Positions 5,141-6,975 of a DNA stretch of 6,975 nt are shown one piece after another. The stretch lies in the NCBI GenBank assembly GCA_035719045.1, contig DASTGO010000228.1, positions 1 to 6,975 of the forward strand. Reading direction: 5' to 3'. A program made the position numbers and the translations under genes. The stretch is from DASTGO01 sp035719045 (GTDB lineage Bacteria > Actinomycetota > Actinomycetes > Actinomycetales > Kineosporiaceae). Position 1 is the first letter of the stretch; the number at the start of each line of letters is the position of its first letter. The notes beneath the pieces were generated by a model. It was not told the origin of the DNA, searched no databases, and was given only the letters and a program-made list of their open reading frames with translations.

Positions 5141-6928
5141 TCAGGCGCCCCGCATCTGGAGGACCTGCAGGGCCAACTGCAGGGACAGCCGCAGGTCCGG
5201 GTCCCGGGTGAAGGGTCCGAGCAGGCGTTCCAGCTTCGCGATCCGGTAGCGCAGCGTGTTGTAGTGGAAGTGCAGGACCCGGGCGGTCTCGGCCACGTTG
5301 AGGTTGCACTCCAGCAGCACCTGGAGGGTCTGGCGCAGGTCGGCGATCTCGTCGTCGTCGGTGCGGGCCAGGTCGCCGAGCACCTCGTCGGCGAAGGCCC
5401 GCAGCTCGGCCTGGTCCTCGACCAGGGACAGCAGCCGGAACACTCCGAGGGCGTCGAAGTACGCGACCGCTCCCGGACCCTGCATCCGGCGGCCGACCCG
5501 GACCGCGATGCGGGCCTGCTCGTAGGCGGCGGCGATCTGGGACGGGGAGCCGGCCACCCGGCTGACGCCGGTGCTGAACGGCCGGCGCCCCCCGCCGCCG
5601 TCCCCGGCCACCTCGCGGACCAGGTCACGGACCAGGCGGTCGACGCTGCCCTTCGGCGGGACTCCGAGGACGGCGACGACCTCCCGGTGGAAGCCGACCA
5701 CCGGTGCGGAGGGGTCACGGGGCCGGACCACGGTCTGCCAGGCGGCGGCGAACCGTTCCAGGGCCGGGAGCGGGACCAGCGCCTGCGTGGGTTCGCCGGT
5801 CCCGGTCCCGGTCCCGGCCCCGGCGCCGTCCGTCGTGGTGCTGCCGCGCCGCTCCTCGGCCAGGGCGTCCAGTTCGGCGACGACGACCACGACGGGCCGG
5901 TCCACGTCCCAGCCCAGCGAGGCGGAGTGGGTGACCGCCTGGTCGGGGCCGACCTCGCCGGTGATCAGGTCCCGCAGGAAGTCGCCCTGGTACTTGCTCT
6001 CCACCGCCCGGACGGCCAGCTGCTTGGTGACCGCGAGCGCGGCGACCGTGGCGGCGGCCTCCAGGGCGTGGAGGTCCTCGGCTGTCAGCCGCCCGTCCGG
6101 GGAGAAGGCGGCGATCCGCCCGTGGTCGACCCGGCCGGCCACCACCGGCACCACGATCCGGTTGCCTGGCAGGCCCGGCACGGCGCCCAGCCCGGGACCG
6201 GTCGACTCCGTCCGCAGCCGGCCCGAGGCGTCACAGCACACCGACCCGTACACGGCGGCCAGCGCGTCGACCTCGCCGCCGTCGGCCAGCACCCGTCCGT
6301 CCGGAGTGGTGATGAGCACGGCTGCGCCGAGCAGCTGGACCAGCTCGGTCGCCACCTCGGGCAGCCCGCCCCCGTCCAGGACGATCTGGACCAGCGCCCG
6401 GTGCACCTCCTCGGACCGGGCCAGCGCGGCCGCCTGCCGGTTCAGCAGGTCGGTGAGCACCTGCTCGAGGATGTCGTCGAAGGCCGCCCCATCGGGCAGC
6501 CGGATCACCGGGAACCCCCGCCGGTCGGCCTCGGCCAGCATCGCGCCGGGCAGTTCGTGCAGGTAGCGGCCGAGCTTCACGCCGAGCGCGCTCACCCCCC
6601 GCTCGTCGAGATCGGCGACCAGTCCGGCCAGGGCGGCGGGGTCGTCGCGCAGCGGGTACCCGGTGGTGATCAGCAGTTCCCGGGGCTTCACCCAGGGCAG
6701 GATGTCCGGGACCTCCATGACGTTGAGGCGTTCCACGGACCGGCCCAGCCCGGACGCCCCGGCGAGCACCTGCGACCCCTGCAGGGCTTCCGCCATGAGC
6801 ACTTCCTCGACGCTCAACCCGCGGGCCAGCCGGCCGGAGGCGGTGCGCAGCCGCTCGGAGGTGGGAGTCCGGGGCTTGACTGGCAATTCCTGAGCAGTCG
6901 AGGGCGTCGGGTTGGCAGGTATGGCCAT
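5141..6928 (-). CDS. PucR/CdaR-family transcriptional regulator
   Basis: A complete 595-residue DNA-binding regulator. Residues about 38-163 form the N-terminal PucR domain (LSVEEVLMAEALQGSQVLAG at 38-57, then ELLITTGYPL at 84-93 and VIRLPDGAAFDDI at 141-153). Residues about 175-310 look like a GAF-like sensing region (VLITTPDGRVLADGG at 204-218, ending in the helix AAATVAALAV). Residues about 335-485 match the CdaR GGDEF-like domain, which is not a cyclase. The C-terminus has the HTH_30-type domain (ECNLNVAETARVLHFHYNTL at 540-559, then RYRIAKLERLLG). Such regulators control purine, amino-acid, polyamine or sugar-acid catabolism, often in response to the substrate, and usually lie beside their targets; none is visible here, but targets may lie beyond 6975. 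A Gly-Thr/Ala tract at about 368-378 sits inside the GGDEF-like domain. The ATG lacks a ribosome binding site but fits a leaderless start. The family is firm; the ligand is unknown. Confidence 0.92.
   Translation of the reverse strand: MAIPANPTPSTAQELPVKPRTPTSERLRTASGRLARGLSVEEVLMAEALQGSQVLAGASGLGRSVERLNVMEVPDILPWVKPRELLITTGYPLRDDPAALAGLVADLDERGVSALGVKLGRYLHELPGAMLAEADRRGFPVIRLPDGAAFDDILEQVLTDLLNRQAAALARSEEVHRALVQIVLDGGGLPEVATELVQLLGAAVLITTPDGRVLADGGEVDALAAVYGSVCCDASGRLRTESTGPGLGAVPGLPGNRIVVPVVAGRVDHGRIAAFSPDGRLTAEDLHALEAAATVAALAVTKQLAVRAVESKYQGDFLRDLITGEVGPDQAVTHSASLGWDVDRPVVVVVAELDALAEERRGSTTTDGAGAGTGTGTGEPTQALVPLPALERFAAAWQTVVRPRDPSAPVVGFHREVVAVLGVPPKGSVDRLVRDLVREVAGDGGGGRRPFSTGVSRVAGSPSQIAAAYEQARIAVRVGRRMQGPGAVAYFDALGVFRLLSLVEDQAELRAFADEVLGDLARTDDDEIADLRQTLQVLLECNLNVAETARVLHFHYNTLRYRIAKLERLLGPFTRDPDLRLSLQLALQVLQMRGA
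5796..5825. repeat. Hexanucleotide microsatellite inside the PucR-type gene
   Basis: Three exact CCGGTC units (5796-5813) are followed by two one-base variants (CCGGCC, CCGGCG). On the coding strand this gives an alternating Gly-Thr/Ala tract. Gain or loss of units would stay in frame, so length variation between strains is expected and probably harmless. Confidence 0.7.
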
Positions 6929-6935
6929 GTCGAGG

Positions 6936-6941
6936 ACGCTA
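6936..6941 (-). promoter_or_regulatory. Leaderless-type -10 element of the PucR-type gene
   Basis: TAGCGT fits TANNNT and lies exactly 7 nt before the ATG at 6928. The nearest purine-rich element (AGGAG) is 19 nt from the ATG, too far to act as a ribosome binding site. No clear -35 is seen in the 34 bases left before the window edge. Confidence 0.4.
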
Positions 6942-6975
6942 TCGCTGCTCCTGTCCGGCGTCGCCCCCCTCGGGG

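Overview
The window is very GC-rich, with almost exclusively G or C at third codon positions, GTG as well as ATG starts, and TANNNT-type -10 elements. Together with the protein families present (HelD, and a PucR-type regulator with a C-terminal HTH_30-like domain) this points to chromosomal DNA of an actinomycete. A PilZ protein of the flagellar-brake type suggests a motile or c-di-GMP-signalling lineage. I cannot name the genus. I see no insertion sequence, phage gene, tRNA, rRNA or CRISPR array.

Layout, left to right. (1) Positions 1-81, minus strand: the first 27 codons of an unidentified gene that runs off the left edge. Its upstream region (82-183) has a TAGGAT -10 candidate between two ACTGGTTG repeats. 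(2) Positions 232-2493, minus: a full HelD-family RNA polymerase recycling ATPase with all the superfamily 1 helicase motifs I looked for, followed by a strong hairpin at 184-213. (3) Positions 2494-2779: a divergent intergenic region. (4) Positions 2780-3607, plus: a two-domain PilZ protein with a long Pro/Gly/Asp-rich insertion between its two c-di-GMP-binding motifs. (5) Positions 3608-3918: a non-coding convergent gap with several GC-rich hairpins. (6) Positions 3919-4200, minus: a 93-residue orphan protein with a strong ribosome binding site, a structured leader and a possible sigma-28/WhiG-like promoter. (7) Positions 4412-4966, minus: a five-helix membrane protein of unknown function, probably translated from a leaderless mRNA. 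(8) Positions 5141-6928, minus: a complete PucR/CdaR-family transcriptional regulator, also probably leaderless, ending in a 17-bp stem hairpin.

The genes do not form an obvious single operon. Each seems to have its own promoter or terminator signals, and the known functions are separate (RNA polymerase rescue, c-di-GMP response, metabolite-linked regulation). The most plausible functional link is between the PilZ protein and the neighbouring small protein, through a possible motility sigma-factor promoter. That link is speculative. I found no clear new multi-gene system. The points most worth checking are start-codon and leaderless-transcript signals, a 21-bp-phased repeat pair around a promoter, a perfect 18-bp dyad upstream of the membrane gene, and the interrupted PilZ domain.
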